DNA of 64,000 nucleotides from Roseomonas gilardii (GTDB lineage: Bacteria > Pseudomonadota > Alphaproteobacteria > Acetobacterales > Acetobacteraceae). Below, piece by piece: positions 46,641 to 55,686 of this stretch (positions within the stretch are counted from its first letter, which is position 1; each line of letters begins with the position of its first letter). The notes beneath the pieces are model-generated. The model saw only the letters and a program-made list of their open reading frames with translations. It was not told where the DNA came from and did no database searches. Position numbers and translations under genes: made by a program. The DNA lies in assembly GCF_001941945.1 (NCBI RefSeq), contig NZ_CP015583.1, positions 3,231,501 to 3,295,500 of the forward strand, read 5' to 3'.

Positions 46641-47891
46641 ATGGCCTTCATCCACGGCTCCCTGCGCGGCGGGGACAATATCCAGGGTACGGCGGGCGAC
46701 GACGTCATCCTCGCCTTCGGCGGCCACAACACCATCACCGACACGGGCGGCAGCAACCGCGTGGTGAGCGGGCTGCTGGGCCATGACGAGATCCATCTCG
46801 GCACCGTGCTGGATGGGCATTCCGAATGGATGGAGCAGGTGCTGCTCACCGGTGCCGGCAACACGCTGCTGGGCGGCGACGAGCGCTTCGAGGTGATCGG
46901 CCTGCGGGGAGGCAACACCATCACACTCGGCAACGGCACCAACCACCTGCGTCTGGGCGGCGAGAACAATGCCGTGCAGGTCGGCAGCGGGGAGAACGAC
47001 ATCACCTTCTCCGGCGGCCATGGCAGCGTGGTGCAAGGCTCGCCGCTCTATGCCAACTACGGCGACGTCACCGTCCATTTCAGCGGCACCGGCAACAGCT
47101 ACGATGTCCTGAACGCGGGCAGCCTGCTCCCCCGGACGAACATCACCGTCACCGGCGGGGAAGGCGACGGCCGCTTCAACTTCTTCGCCAGCGGCACGGC
47201 CACGCTGCGGACCGACGGGCTGCACAACGACGTGACCGTGGGCATCGGGCATTTCGACATCGACCCGGGCGATGGCTACGACACCGTGCACCTGGGCGCC
47301 ACGGGGCGCAGCGGCGGCGGCACGGGCACGGTCTGGCTGCACGGCCTCCACAACACGATCACCGGCGCGGGCGGCGACCTGACGGTCAGCGGCGGCGACG
47401 GCTATACCTCGATCTCGCTGATCGGCGTCTTCCAGGCGCGGATCGATGCGACGCTCGGCGGCACGCACAACACGGTCAGCATCGCCAGCATCCCGTCCAC
47501 GGGCAGCATCGACACGGGCTTTGGCGACGCCTCCGTCAGCCTCTACGGCAGCGACGCGACGCTGACCTTCCGCGGCTCGGGCAATGTCGCGACGCTGGAC
47601 AATGCCGGCGGCGGCACCATCCTCGACCAGTCGGACGGGCTGCGGATCAACGTGGACGGGCAGCCCTCCTACTTCTTCTTCCAGGAGACGGTGCAGGGCT
47701 TCGGCGCGGACCGTGGCGCCGTGGTGGCGCTGGAGGATTCCGTGACCGGCTACACCACGACGCAGCAGGCCGTCGCCGCCCTGCGCGCGGAGGGCGGCGA
47801 CACCGTGCTCGACCTGCCGAATGGCGGGCACCTCGTCTTCGCGGGGCTCGATCCCTCAGCCCTGCACGACAGCAACTTCCTGGTGGTGTGA
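46641..47891 (+). CDS. Glycine/aspartate-rich beta-repeat protein 1 (putative type I secreted)
   Basis: 416 residues, no N-terminal signal or membrane segment. The sequence is almost entirely short beta-repeats of the type GNTITLGNGTNHLRLGG, GENNAVQVGSGENDITF, GGDGYTSIS, resembling a beta-helix or degenerate RTX roll, but without the strict GGxGxDxLx nonapeptide. The C-terminus (GGHLVFAGLDPSALHDSNFLVV) has the form 'hydrophobic-GL...L..NF' found at the ends of type I secretion substrates. It is paralogous to the next gene. Start ATG at 46641 (MAFIHGSLRGG), preceded by GGGGAAA. No secretion ATPase is nearby. Function unknown. Confidence 0.8.
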   Translation: MAFIHGSLRGGDNIQGTAGDDVILAFGGHNTITDTGGSNRVVSGLLGHDEIHLGTVLDGHSEWMEQVLLTGAGNTLLGGDERFEVIGLRGGNTITLGNGTNHLRLGGENNAVQVGSGENDITFSGGHGSVVQGSPLYANYGDVTVHFSGTGNSYDVLNAGSLLPRTNITVTGGEGDGRFNFFASGTATLRTDGLHNDVTVGIGHFDIDPGDGYDTVHLGATGRSGGGTGTVWLHGLHNTITGAGGDLTVSGGDGYTSISLIGVFQARIDATLGGTHNTVSIASIPSTGSIDTGFGDASVSLYGSDATLTFRGSGNVATLDNAGGGTILDQSDGLRINVDGQPSYFFFQETVQGFGADRGAVVALEDSVTGYTTTQQAVAALRAEGGDTVLDLPNGGHLVFAGLDPSALHDSNFLVV

Positions 47892-47974
47892 CGGCCGGGC
47901 GGCGCTCCGCGATCCCCCGGCGGTAACGGGTGCCGCAGCCTGCACGTCCTGACAGGGCCAGGTGCGGACGGCTC

Positions 47975-47991
47975 TTCGATTTGTCATCGAA
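47975..47991. promoter_or_regulatory. Inverted repeat upstream of beta-repeat protein 2
   Basis: TTCGAT-TTGTC-ATCGAA, a perfect 6 bp inverted repeat followed by AT-rich DNA (ACATTAACCTATCTTAAG), about 100 bp before the start codon. It probably marks the gene's promoter or operator. Confidence 0.4.
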
Positions 47992-48090
47992 ACATTAACC
48001 TATCTTAAGCCGTCCGCCGCCCCTCCCTCCTATGATGCGCCCGGCCGCACTCCGGAGGTCCGGCCCCACCATCATAACAGGCAACGTCCC

Positions 48091-49350
48091 ATGGCTTTCA
48101 TCCGCGGCCCGTTCGCGGGCCATGCCGATCTCGACGGCACGATCGGCAACGACATCATCATCGCCTTCGGCAGCCACAACGACATCACCGATCCCGGCGG
48201 TAGCAACTGGATCGCGACCAGTGTCGGCGGGTACGACACGCTCAGCCTTGGCACGGTGGGCGACGGCCATTCCGCCTGGACCGACGACATCCTGCTCGCC
48301 GGGGCCGGCAACACGCTGACCGGCGGCGACGAGCGGTTCACCATCACGAGCCTGCGCGGCAGCAACACCATCACGATCGGCAACGGCGACAACCACCTGT
48401 ACCTCCTCGGCACGGAGAACACGGTGCGGATCGGCCGTGGCGAGAACGAGGTGAGCTTCGGCAGCGGCCATGCCAGCCTCGTGCAGGTGGGCAACTTCGC
48501 CACGGCCACCAACACCACCACGGTGCATTTCAACGGGACAGGAAACAGCTTCTCGGTCGGCAGCGACCTGCCCATCACCAACAACCTGCCCACCGCCAAC
48601 ACCGTCATCACCGGCGGCGAGGGCGACGGCACCTTCAGCTTCGGATACGGCACCAAGTCGCTGCACACCGACGGGCTGCACAACACCGTCTATACGGGCA
48701 TCGGCGATTTCGACATCGCGCCGGGCGACGGCTACGACACGGTCCATCTCAGCGCCAGCGCGCGCAGCGGGGGCAGCACCGGCACGGTCACGCTGGAAGG
48801 CACGCACAACATCATCGACGGCACCGCCTATGGGCTGACGGTCAAGGGCGGCGACGGCTACACCACCATCAGCACCGGCGGTGCCTTCTCCAGCGGCATC
48901 TTCGACATCGTGCTGGGCGGCAGCCACAACAGCATCACCCATGCCTACACCGCTGCCACCGGCACGATCGACACCGGCTCCGGCGATGCCAGCGTCAACC
49001 TCTATGGCAACTCCGCCACCCTCACCTTCCGGGGGGCCGACAATGTCGCGACGCTGCGCAGCGCCGATGGCGGCACCATCCTCGACCAGTCCGACCACCT
49101 GCTGGTCAACGTCACCGGCTCACCCGGCTTTTTCTTCTTCCACGAGACGATCCAGAACTTCGGCGCCAGCCGTGGCGGCGTCATCGCGCTGGACGATGCG
49201 GTGACGGGCTATACCTCGGCGGCTCAGGCCGTGGAGGCGCTGCATGCCAGCGGCAGCGACACGGTGCTGGACCTGCCGAATGCCGGGGAGCTGATCTTCG
49301 CCGGCCTCAGCCCCACGGCGCTGCACGACTACAACTTCGCGATCGTCTGA
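48091..49350 (+). CDS. Glycine/aspartate-rich beta-repeat protein 2 (putative type I secreted)
   Basis: 419 residues, a tandem paralogue of the gene at 46641-47891: both begin MAFI-R/H-G, share GAGNTL-GGDERF, DGLHN, FDI-PGDGYDTVHL, GSGDASV-LYG and a final LHD-NF-VV motif. Low-similarity differences lie in the middle (about residues 140-190). No signal peptide; the C-terminal end fits a type I secretion signal. The longer frame from 47962 is rejected because homology starts at 48091. The two genes look like a duplication, perhaps surface-associated or calcium-binding proteins, but the function is unknown. Confidence 0.8.
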   Translation: MAFIRGPFAGHADLDGTIGNDIIIAFGSHNDITDPGGSNWIATSVGGYDTLSLGTVGDGHSAWTDDILLAGAGNTLTGGDERFTITSLRGSNTITIGNGDNHLYLLGTENTVRIGRGENEVSFGSGHASLVQVGNFATATNTTTVHFNGTGNSFSVGSDLPITNNLPTANTVITGGEGDGTFSFGYGTKSLHTDGLHNTVYTGIGDFDIAPGDGYDTVHLSASARSGGSTGTVTLEGTHNIIDGTAYGLTVKGGDGYTTISTGGAFSSGIFDIVLGGSHNSITHAYTAATGTIDTGSGDASVNLYGNSATLTFRGADNVATLRSADGGTILDQSDHLLVNVTGSPGFFFFHETIQNFGASRGGVIALDDAVTGYTSAAQAVEALHASGSDTVLDLPNAGELIFAGLSPTALHDYNFAIV

Positions 49351-49380
49351 GCCGGAGAAGCGGCTTGCCGTCGTGCCGGC

Positions 49381-49416
49381 GGCCCCGGGGAAAGGCGCCG
49401 TCTCCTCCCCGGGGCC
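49381..49416. terminator. Hairpin between convergent beta-repeat gene and RidA gene
   Basis: GGCCCCGGGG (49381-49390) is exactly complementary to CCCCGGGGCC (49407-49416) around a 16 nt loop, in the 108 bp between the two stop codons. No T-run. Confidence 0.5.
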
Positions 49417-49458
49417 GGCCACGACGCGCAAGACGACCCGTTAGGACCGCCCTCTGCC

Positions 49459-49917
49459 TCAGTCGAGGATGCGGATCACCGCCTCGATCTCCACCGGCAC
49501 GTCGGAGGGCAGCGAGCCCATGCCGACCGCCGAGCGCGCGTGGCGCCCGCGCTCGCCCAGCACATCGACGAACAGATTGGAACAGGCGTCGATCACCTTG
49601 GGCTGGTCGCCATAGCCCGGCACGGCGTTGACCATGCCGAAGACCTTCAGCATCTCCACCTTCTCCAGGCTGCCCGCCGCCGCCCTGGCAACCGCCAGGA
49701 TATGCAGCCCGCAGAGCAGCGCGGCCTTGCGCGCCGCCTCCAGGTCCAGGGCGGAACCCACCTGCCCGGTGATCAGCGAGCCATCCGCCAGGCGCGGCAC
49801 CTGGCCGGAGATATAGGCCACCTCCCCCACGCGCCGGAACGGCACGTAGGAGAAGAGCGGCTTGCCCACCACCGGCAGTTCATGGCCCAGCTCGCGGAGC
49901 TTCGCTTCGGCGTCCAT
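49459..49917 (-). CDS. RidA family (YjgF/YER057c) protein
   Basis: 152 residues. Family features: VGEVAYISGQVPRLADGSL, VEMLKVFGMVNAVPGYGDQPKVIDACSNLFVDVLGERG and the catalytic-type Arg in HARSAVGMGSLPSDVPVEIEAVI. RidA proteins deaminate reactive enamine/imine by-products, for example from PLP enzymes. It is adjacent to and co-directional with a PLP-dependent enzyme (17 bp downstream of it), which supports a shared role. Confidence 0.9.
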   Translation of the reverse strand: MDAEAKLRELGHELPVVGKPLFSYVPFRRVGEVAYISGQVPRLADGSLITGQVGSALDLEAARKAALLCGLHILAVARAAAGSLEKVEMLKVFGMVNAVPGYGDQPKVIDACSNLFVDVLGERGRHARSAVGMGSLPSDVPVEIEAVIRILD

Positions 49918-49934
49918 CGCGTCTCTCTCCTTGC

Positions 49935-50993
49935 TCAGCGCGTCATGCCGCGGGCGGGGATCGGCCAGGAGCCGACGACCTCGCCGTCGCGGGCGAAGAC
50001 CACCTCGTCATGCAGGTTGGTCACGACGCAGGTGTGGTTGGGGATGATCCGCACGCGCTCGCCGAGCTCCGGCTTCTTCGCGCAGCGGCTGACATCCACC
50101 GTGCCGTGCTCCTCGTTCACGCGGGTGATCACCGCATCCGGATAGTCGGGCATCAGCCCGTAGCCAGGCCCGACCTCGGGCGCGACCATGTCGCTGGAAA
50201 GCGTCTTGGAGCCGCAGTCGAGGATCGCGCGCCCCTCGGCCGGGCGGCTGATCACCGTGGCCCAGACGGTCATGGCACAGTCGTCCAGCGTCGCGGCCCC
50301 CGCGCCGACCATGGCGCGGTCGTTGTAGATGTAGGTGCCGACGCGCATCTCGTCGATCGGCGCGACCTCGTGCACCGTCCAGGCACCGGGCGAGCCGCCG
50401 CCGGACAGCATCGGGATCTCCAGCCCCGCCTCGCGGAAGGCTGGCCGCGCCTCCTCCAGGAAGGTCTTCGTCCGCGCCGAGGTCGGATAGGTCATCAGCC
50501 CGTCGAAGCGCAGCCCCGGCGTCGCCGCGATCTCCTTCGCCAGCGCCAGCGCCTCGCCCACCGTCTCGACGCCGGTGCGCTTGTTGCCGCTGTCGAACTC
50601 CACCACCACGCCGATCTCGGCGCCGCTCTCGCGCGCCGCCTGCGCCGCCGTGGCCAGCGCCAGCGGATTGTCCACCGCCACCCGCATCCGCACCCGCTTC
50701 GCCAGCGCCGCGAGCCGGTGCGCCTTGGCCTCGCCGATCAGCGGATAGGAGATGAAGATATCGTCCAGCCCGGCATCGGCCATCACCTCGGCCTCGCCCA
50801 GCTTCTGGCAGGTGATGCCCTTCGCCCCCAGCTCCACCTGCCGCTGCGCCAGGCGCGGCAGCTTGTGCGTCTTGATGTGCGGCCGCAACGCGATGCCATG
50901 CGCGTCGCAGTAGTCCTGCATCCGCTTCAGGTTGCGCTCCATCACGTCGAGATCCACCACCGGCACCGGGGTTTCCAGCTCTTCGACCCGCAT
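49935..50993 (-). CDS. DSD1 family PLP-dependent enzyme (D-threonine aldolase / D-serine dehydratase-like)
   Basis: 352 residues, fold III-type PLP enzyme. N-terminus ELETPVPVVDLDVMERNLKRMQDYC; the PLP-binding lysine is in RPHIKTHK; the glycine-rich phosphate site is LSGGGSPGAW; the C-terminal zinc-site motif PNHTCVVTNLHDEV fits the alanine racemase-like D-amino acid enzymes. It could cleave D-threonine or similar D-beta-hydroxy amino acids; the substrate is not certain. First gene of a pair with the RidA protein, which would remove its imine products. Confidence 0.87.
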   Translation of the reverse strand: MRVEELETPVPVVDLDVMERNLKRMQDYCDAHGIALRPHIKTHKLPRLAQRQVELGAKGITCQKLGEAEVMADAGLDDIFISYPLIGEAKAHRLAALAKRVRMRVAVDNPLALATAAQAARESGAEIGVVVEFDSGNKRTGVETVGEALALAKEIAATPGLRFDGLMTYPTSARTKTFLEEARPAFREAGLEIPMLSGGGSPGAWTVHEVAPIDEMRVGTYIYNDRAMVGAGAATLDDCAMTVWATVISRPAEGRAILDCGSKTLSSDMVAPEVGPGYGLMPDYPDAVITRVNEEHGTVDVSRCAKKPELGERVRIIPNHTCVVTNLHDEVVFARDGEVVGSWPIPARGMTR

Positions 50994-51268
50994 CCGCCCA
51001 TCCTTTCCGCAGCCCGCACCCCATTCCGGATCGGGCCGGGAAGCGGCCGCCGGGATGCGTCCCCCCGGGGATAGAGGGCGATCGCCCCGGCCTCAACCCC
51101 GCATCGCCCGTGGTTTCCGCGCCGGGGGCTCAACCGAGCCCCCCCCGGCCCCGCCGCCTGTCGCGCGGATGCGATGGCTGGCATGGTGGACGCCGCCGCG
51201 CCGCCGGGCAGAGTCCGGAGCCGCGCCACCGGCCGCCCGGCGGCCACGCAACCACGGAGAAGGCCCGC

Positions 51269-52237
51269 ATGGAGATCGTCACGGCCGATATCGGCGGCAC
51301 CAACGCCCGCTTCGCCATCGCGGAGGTCGAGGGCGGCCGCGTCCTCTCCCTCGGCGAGCCGGTGGTGCTGAAGACCGCCGAGCATGCCAGCCTGCAGACC
51401 GCCTGGGAGGGCTTCGCCCGCCATCTCGGCCGCCCCACGCCGCCGGAGGCCGCCATCGCCGTCGCCTGCCCGGTGGACACGGAGGTGCTGAAGCTCACCA
51501 ACAACCCCTGGGTGATCCGCCCGGCGCAGCTCCCCGCCCAGCTCGGCGTGGAACACATCACCCTGATCAACGATTTCGGCGCGGTGGGCCATGCCGTGGC
51601 CGCCGTCGGCCCCGAAGACCTGGCGCATCTCTGCGGGCCGGACCTTCCGTTGCCGGAAAGCGGCACGATCAGCGTGATCGGCCCCGGCACCGGCCTCGGC
51701 GTCGCGCTGGTGCTGCGGCGGGATGGGCATGTCCATGTGATCGAATGCGAAGGCGGCCACATGGACTTCTCCCCGGTGGACCGGCTGGAGGACGGCATCC
51801 TGCAACGGCTGCGCGACCGCTTCCGCCGCGTCTCCTCGGAACGCGTGGTTTCCGGCCCCGGCCTGCTCAACATTTACGAGGCCCTGGCCGCCATCGAGGG
51901 CCGCGCGCCCACCCACAGCACCGACACCGCGCTGTGGCAGGCCGCCGCCTCCGGCGACGACGCCCTGGCGGCCGCGGCGCTGGAGCGCTTCTGCCTGGCC
52001 TTCGGCACCTTCTGCGGCGATGTCGCCCTGGTGCACGGCGCCAAGGCGGTGGTGCTGGCCGGCGGCATCGTGCCGCGCATCGCCGACCGCCTCGCCGTCT
52101 CGGGCTTCGCCGACCGCTTCACCGCCAAGGGCCGCTTCGAGACCAACATGGCCGCGATTCCCGTGAAACGGATCACCCATCCGCAGCCCGGCCTCTACGG
52201 CGCCGCCGCAGCCTTCGCCCTGCACCACGCGCGGTAG
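51269..52237 (+). CDS. glk: Glucokinase
   Basis: 322 residues, the bacterial Glk family. ATP-binding TADIGGTNARFAI, INDFGAVGHAV (catalytic Asp), GPGTGLGVALVLR, ECEGGHMDFSP, SGPGLLNIYEAL and LAGGIVPRI. It phosphorylates glucose at C6 with ATP. ATG 51269 follows GGAGAAGG six bases away; the frame extends to 51110 without homology. Divergent from the DSD1-type enzyme. Confidence 0.94.
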   Translation: MEIVTADIGGTNARFAIAEVEGGRVLSLGEPVVLKTAEHASLQTAWEGFARHLGRPTPPEAAIAVACPVDTEVLKLTNNPWVIRPAQLPAQLGVEHITLINDFGAVGHAVAAVGPEDLAHLCGPDLPLPESGTISVIGPGTGLGVALVLRRDGHVHVIECEGGHMDFSPVDRLEDGILQRLRDRFRRVSSERVVSGPGLLNIYEALAAIEGRAPTHSTDTALWQAAASGDDALAAAALERFCLAFGTFCGDVALVHGAKAVVLAGGIVPRIADRLAVSGFADRFTAKGRFETNMAAIPVKRITHPQPGLYGAAAAFALHHAR

Positions 52238-52372
52238 CGGGGCCACGCTGCCCTCCAGGCTGCCGCCTGGAGATGCCTCCAGCAACGGACCCGGCATATA
52301 TCACGATCTAGAAAAGTATTTTCAAATAAAACACTATCTTGCTTGCTGGTAACAGGCTATCCAGGCCACGCC

Positions 52373-53989
52373 ATGATGCCCTCCCGACAGAACCGCGCCC
52401 CGGCACGCCACGCTGCCTTCGCCCTGCTGGCCCTCGCCCCAACGCTTCTCACCCCGGCCCTCCTCGCCCTGCCCGCCTCCCCCGCCCAGGCGCAGAGCGT
52501 CACCATCGCCGGCGCCAGCCCGGTCGCCTCGGCCGATCCGCACATCTCCAACACCGCCTCGAACAACGCGCTCGGCCTGCATGTCTTCGACCGGCTGGTG
52601 CTGCAGAACGCCGCGGGCAACCTGCGGCCCGGCCTGGCGACGGAATGGCGCGCCGTGTCGGAACGGGTCTGGGAATTCCGCCTGCGCCCCGGCGTGAAGT
52701 GGCATGACGGGCGCGATTTCACCGCCGACGACGTGGCCTTCACCTTCGAGCGCCTGCCGAATGCCCAGGGCGGCTTCGTCAGCGCGGTGCGCCCCATCGC
52801 GCGGGTGGAGATGCCGGACCCGCTGACCCTGCGCGTCGAGACGAAGCAGCCCTGGCCGCTGCTGCCCAGCGACCTCGCCAACATCGCCATCATCGCCCGC
52901 CACGCCGTGCGGGATGCGAAGCCCGAGGATTTCAACAACGGCAAGGCGGCGATCGGCACCGGCCCCTACCGCTACGCCTCCTTCATCGCCGGCGACCGCG
53001 CGGAACTGGTGCGCAACGAGGACTACTGGGGCGGCCGGGAGCCCTGGGCACAGGTGCACTACCGCTTCATCGCCAATGACGGCTCGCGCGTCGCGGCCCT
53101 CCTGGCCGGCGACGTGGACCTGATCGACCAGGTGCCCAGCAACGACCTCCCCCGCCTGTCGCGCGACCCGCGCCTCGCCGTCACCACGGTGCAGGGCACG
53201 CGCCTGATCTATCTGCAGACGGATTTCTCGCGCGAAGGCGACGTGCCCGGCGTCAGCGCCATCGACGGCCAGCCGCTCGGCCGCAACCCCTTCCTCGACC
53301 GGCGGGTGCGGCAGGCGCTGAACATCGCCATCGACCGGGAGGCGCTGACCACGCGCATCATGGAAAACACCGCCACGCCGACGGGGCAGTGGCTGCCAGC
53401 GGGCACCTGGTCCTACGCGCCGGAGGTTCCGGTGCCGCCGCACGATCCCGCCTCCGCGCGCCGCCTGCTGGCGGAGGCGGGCTTCCCGAAGGGGCTGCGC
53501 GTCACCCTGACCACGCCAAACGACCGCTATCCCAACGACGCCAAGGTGGCCCAGGCCGTGGCACAGATGTGGAGCCGCATCGGCGTCGCCACCACGGTCG
53601 AGGCCCTGCCCTGGTCGGTCTATCTGGCGCGCGGCACGAAGGCGGACCTGCCGATCCGCCTCGGCGGCTGGGGCAGCAGCAGCAACGAGGCCTCCTCCCT
53701 CCTCCGCAACGTGGTGGCCACCTTCAGCCGGGAGGCCGGGCGCGGCCAGCCGAACTTCAGCCGCTACAGCAACCCGGCGCTGGACGGGCTGATCGACCAA
53801 GCCCTGGTCACGCTGGACGACGGCCGGCGGGAGGCGCTGCTGCAACAGGCGACGAAGCTGGCCACCGGGGATGTCGGGCTGATGCCGCTTTTCCTGCTGA
53901 ACAACAGCTGGGCCAGCCGGAAGGGCCTGCGCTACGAGGCGCGGCGCGACGAATACACCCTGGCCCAGGGGCTGCGGCCCGCGCCCTGA
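52373..53989 (+). CDS. ABC transporter substrate-binding protein, family 5 (peptide/nickel type)
   Basis: 538 residues with a signal peptide (AFALLALAPTLLTPALLALPASPAQAQ). Family motifs: SADPHISNTASNNALGLHVFDRL, WEFRLRPGVKWHDGRDFTADDVAF, GTGPYRYASF, VRQALNIAIDREALTTRI. A clear paralogue of the protein at 18745-20373; both lack adjacent permease and ATPase genes. The first ATG pair (52373/52376) is used; a TTG at 52343 would add ten residues. The upstream 60 bp are AT-rich and probably contain the promoter. Ligand unknown. Confidence 0.9.
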   Translation: MMPSRQNRAPARHAAFALLALAPTLLTPALLALPASPAQAQSVTIAGASPVASADPHISNTASNNALGLHVFDRLVLQNAAGNLRPGLATEWRAVSERVWEFRLRPGVKWHDGRDFTADDVAFTFERLPNAQGGFVSAVRPIARVEMPDPLTLRVETKQPWPLLPSDLANIAIIARHAVRDAKPEDFNNGKAAIGTGPYRYASFIAGDRAELVRNEDYWGGREPWAQVHYRFIANDGSRVAALLAGDVDLIDQVPSNDLPRLSRDPRLAVTTVQGTRLIYLQTDFSREGDVPGVSAIDGQPLGRNPFLDRRVRQALNIAIDREALTTRIMENTATPTGQWLPAGTWSYAPEVPVPPHDPASARRLLAEAGFPKGLRVTLTTPNDRYPNDAKVAQAVAQMWSRIGVATTVEALPWSVYLARGTKADLPIRLGGWGSSSNEASSLLRNVVATFSREAGRGQPNFSRYSNPALDGLIDQALVTLDDGRREALLQQATKLATGDVGLMPLFLLNNSWASRKGLRYEARRDEYTLAQGLRPAP

Positions 53990-54118
53990 CGGGCGCCCCT
54001 CCCCGCGGCCGGGATCACATGAGCAGGATGCACGGGTCCCAGCTTGACCCGGAACAACTTCCGGCGCATCGCGGCCTTGTCACAGTCGCTCCCTTCCCGC
54101 CCCGGAGGAACCGCCGCC

Positions 54119-54895
54119 CTGCTCGCCCTGCGTGTCATTCCCTGCCTCGACGTCAAGGACGGGCGTGTCGTGAAGGGGGTCAACTTCGTGTCGCTGCGCG
54201 ATGCGGGGGACCCCGTGGAACAGGCCCGCCTCTACGATGCCGAGGGCGCCGACGAGATCACCTTTCTCGACATCGGCGCGACGCATGAGAACCGCGGCAC
54301 CATGCTCGACGTCGTGTCGCGCACCGCGGAGAAGGTCTTCATCCCCCTCACCGTCGGCGGCGGCGTCCGCTCGGTGGAGGATGTGCGCGCCCTGCTCCTC
54401 GCCGGCGCCGACAAGGCCTCGATCAACTCCGCCGCCGTGGCCGATCCCGAACTCGTGCGCCGCGCGGCGGAGGCCTTCGGCTCCCAGGCCATCGTGGTGG
54501 CGGTGGATGCGCGCAACGTCGCGCCCGGGAAGTGGGAGGTCTTCACCCATGGCGGCCGCCGCGGCACCGGCATCGACGCGGTGGACTGGTGCCGCCGCGT
54601 CGCCGCGCTCGGCGCGGGGGAGCTGCTGCTGACCTCGATGGACCGGGACGGCACGAAATCCGGCTTCGACCTCGACCTGCTGCGCGCGGTGCGGGCATCG
54701 GTGCGGCTGCCGCTGGTCGCCTCCGGCGGCGTCGGCAACGTGTCGCATTTCGTGGAGGGCGCGCGGGCCGGGGCCACCGGCCTGCTCGCCGCCAGCGTGT
54801 TCCATTATGGCGAGATGCGCATCGGGGAAGCCAAGGCGGCGCTCGCCGCCGCCGGCCTGCCGGTGCGCCCGACCAGCGAGGCGGAGGCCGCCTGA
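54119..54895 (+). CDS. hisF: Imidazole glycerol phosphate synthase subunit HisF
   Basis: 258 residues, a TIM barrel. Conserved [82 protein letters not shown]. It makes imidazole glycerol phosphate and AICAR with HisH. No ATG or GTG fits: the conserved region begins four codons after a CTG at 54119, which is nine bases after GGAGGA (54104-54109). A TTG at 54044 gives an extra 25 residues without a ribosome site. So a CTG start is the best reading. hisE follows one base after the stop. Confidence 0.9.
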   Translation: MLALRVIPCLDVKDGRVVKGVNFVSLRDAGDPVEQARLYDAEGADEITFLDIGATHENRGTMLDVVSRTAEKVFIPLTVGGGVRSVEDVRALLLAGADKASINSAAVADPELVRRAAEAFGSQAIVVAVDARNVAPGKWEVFTHGGRRGTGIDAVDWCRRVAALGAGELLLTSMDRDGTKSGFDLDLLRAVRASVRLPLVASGGVGNVSHFVEGARAGATGLLAASVFHYGEMRIGEAKAALAAAGLPVRPTSEAEAA

Positions 54896-54896
54896 C

Positions 54897-55487
54897 ATGG
54901 CCAAGGACAGCAAGAGCACCCGCGAGGATCTCGCCAAGGGCAAGAAGAAGCGCGCCGCCGCCATCCCGGCCGCGAAGGGCAAGCCCAAGCCGGCCGTCAA
55001 GGGCAAGAAGAAGGCCGTCGCCGCCCTGCCCCTGCCGGAAACCCTGCCTTCCGTGCCGCTGCCGCCCGCCAAGCGCGTCCGCGTGGCGGAAAAGAAGCAT
55101 CTCCTGCCGCTCGACATCCCGGCGCGGGGCGATGTCACGATCCTCGACCGGCTCTGGCAGACGGTGGAGCAGCGCCGCCTGTCGGGGGATGTGACCGCCT
55201 CCCATTCCGCGCGGCTCATGGCGCGCGGCACCGCCAAGGTCGCCCAGAAGCTGGGCGAGGAGGCGGTGGAATGCGTGATCGAGGCGACGCTCGGCAACCG
55301 CAAGGCCACCGTGCTGGAAAGCGCCGACGTGCTCTATCACCTGATCGTGGTCTGGGTGGATGCGGGTATCCGCCCCGAGGAGGTCTGGGGCGAGCTGGCC
55401 CGGCGCGAGGGCATCAGCGGCATCGCCGAGAAGGCGGCGCGGCCCAAGGGCATCCTGCGCGCGGCCCGCACCACCAAGCTGCCCTGA
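54897..55487 (+). CDS. hisE: Phosphoribosyl-ATP pyrophosphohydrolase with long basic N-terminal extension
   Basis: 196 residues, about 90 more than typical HisE. The C-terminal 110 residues carry the family pattern ([47 protein letters not shown]), with the Glu/Asp metal ligands. Residues 1-85 are Lys/Ala/Pro-rich ([26 protein letters not shown]), low complexity. The start ATG at 54897 directly follows hisF, and the extension is in frame without stops, so it is probably real. Catalyses hydrolysis of phosphoribosyl-ATP, step two of histidine synthesis. Confidence 0.9.
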   Translation: MAKDSKSTREDLAKGKKKRAAAIPAAKGKPKPAVKGKKKAVAALPLPETLPSVPLPPAKRVRVAEKKHLLPLDIPARGDVTILDRLWQTVEQRRLSGDVTASHSARLMARGTAKVAQKLGEEAVECVIEATLGNRKATVLESADVLYHLIVVWVDAGIRPEEVWGELARREGISGIAEKAARPKGILRAARTTKLP

Positions 55488-55686
55488 GGGGGTTGCCCGG
55501 AAGGGGGCCTCCCGGAACACTTCCGCGGCCGCTTCCCCCGGGACAGGTCCGCCCTCCACGCGCCGGTACGGCGGGCCGTTTCCGGCGGCACGCCCCGGAT
55601 GCGTCCCGCTCCCCCGCCGCATCGCCCCCCTTGCGTCCCGCCACGGCGCGTCCCAGGAAAGAGGGGCAAGTCCGGAGGAACACACC

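Noticed and set aside
46641-49350. Classical RTX calcium-binding toxins
   Set aside because: The strict GGxGxDxLx nonapeptide array is not seen; only a looser glycine/aspartate beta-repeat is present, so no toxin claim is made.
54044-54118. TTG start for hisF
   Set aside because: It would add 25 residues not found in HisF and has no Shine-Dalgarno sequence, whereas CTG 54119 has a well-placed GGAGGA.
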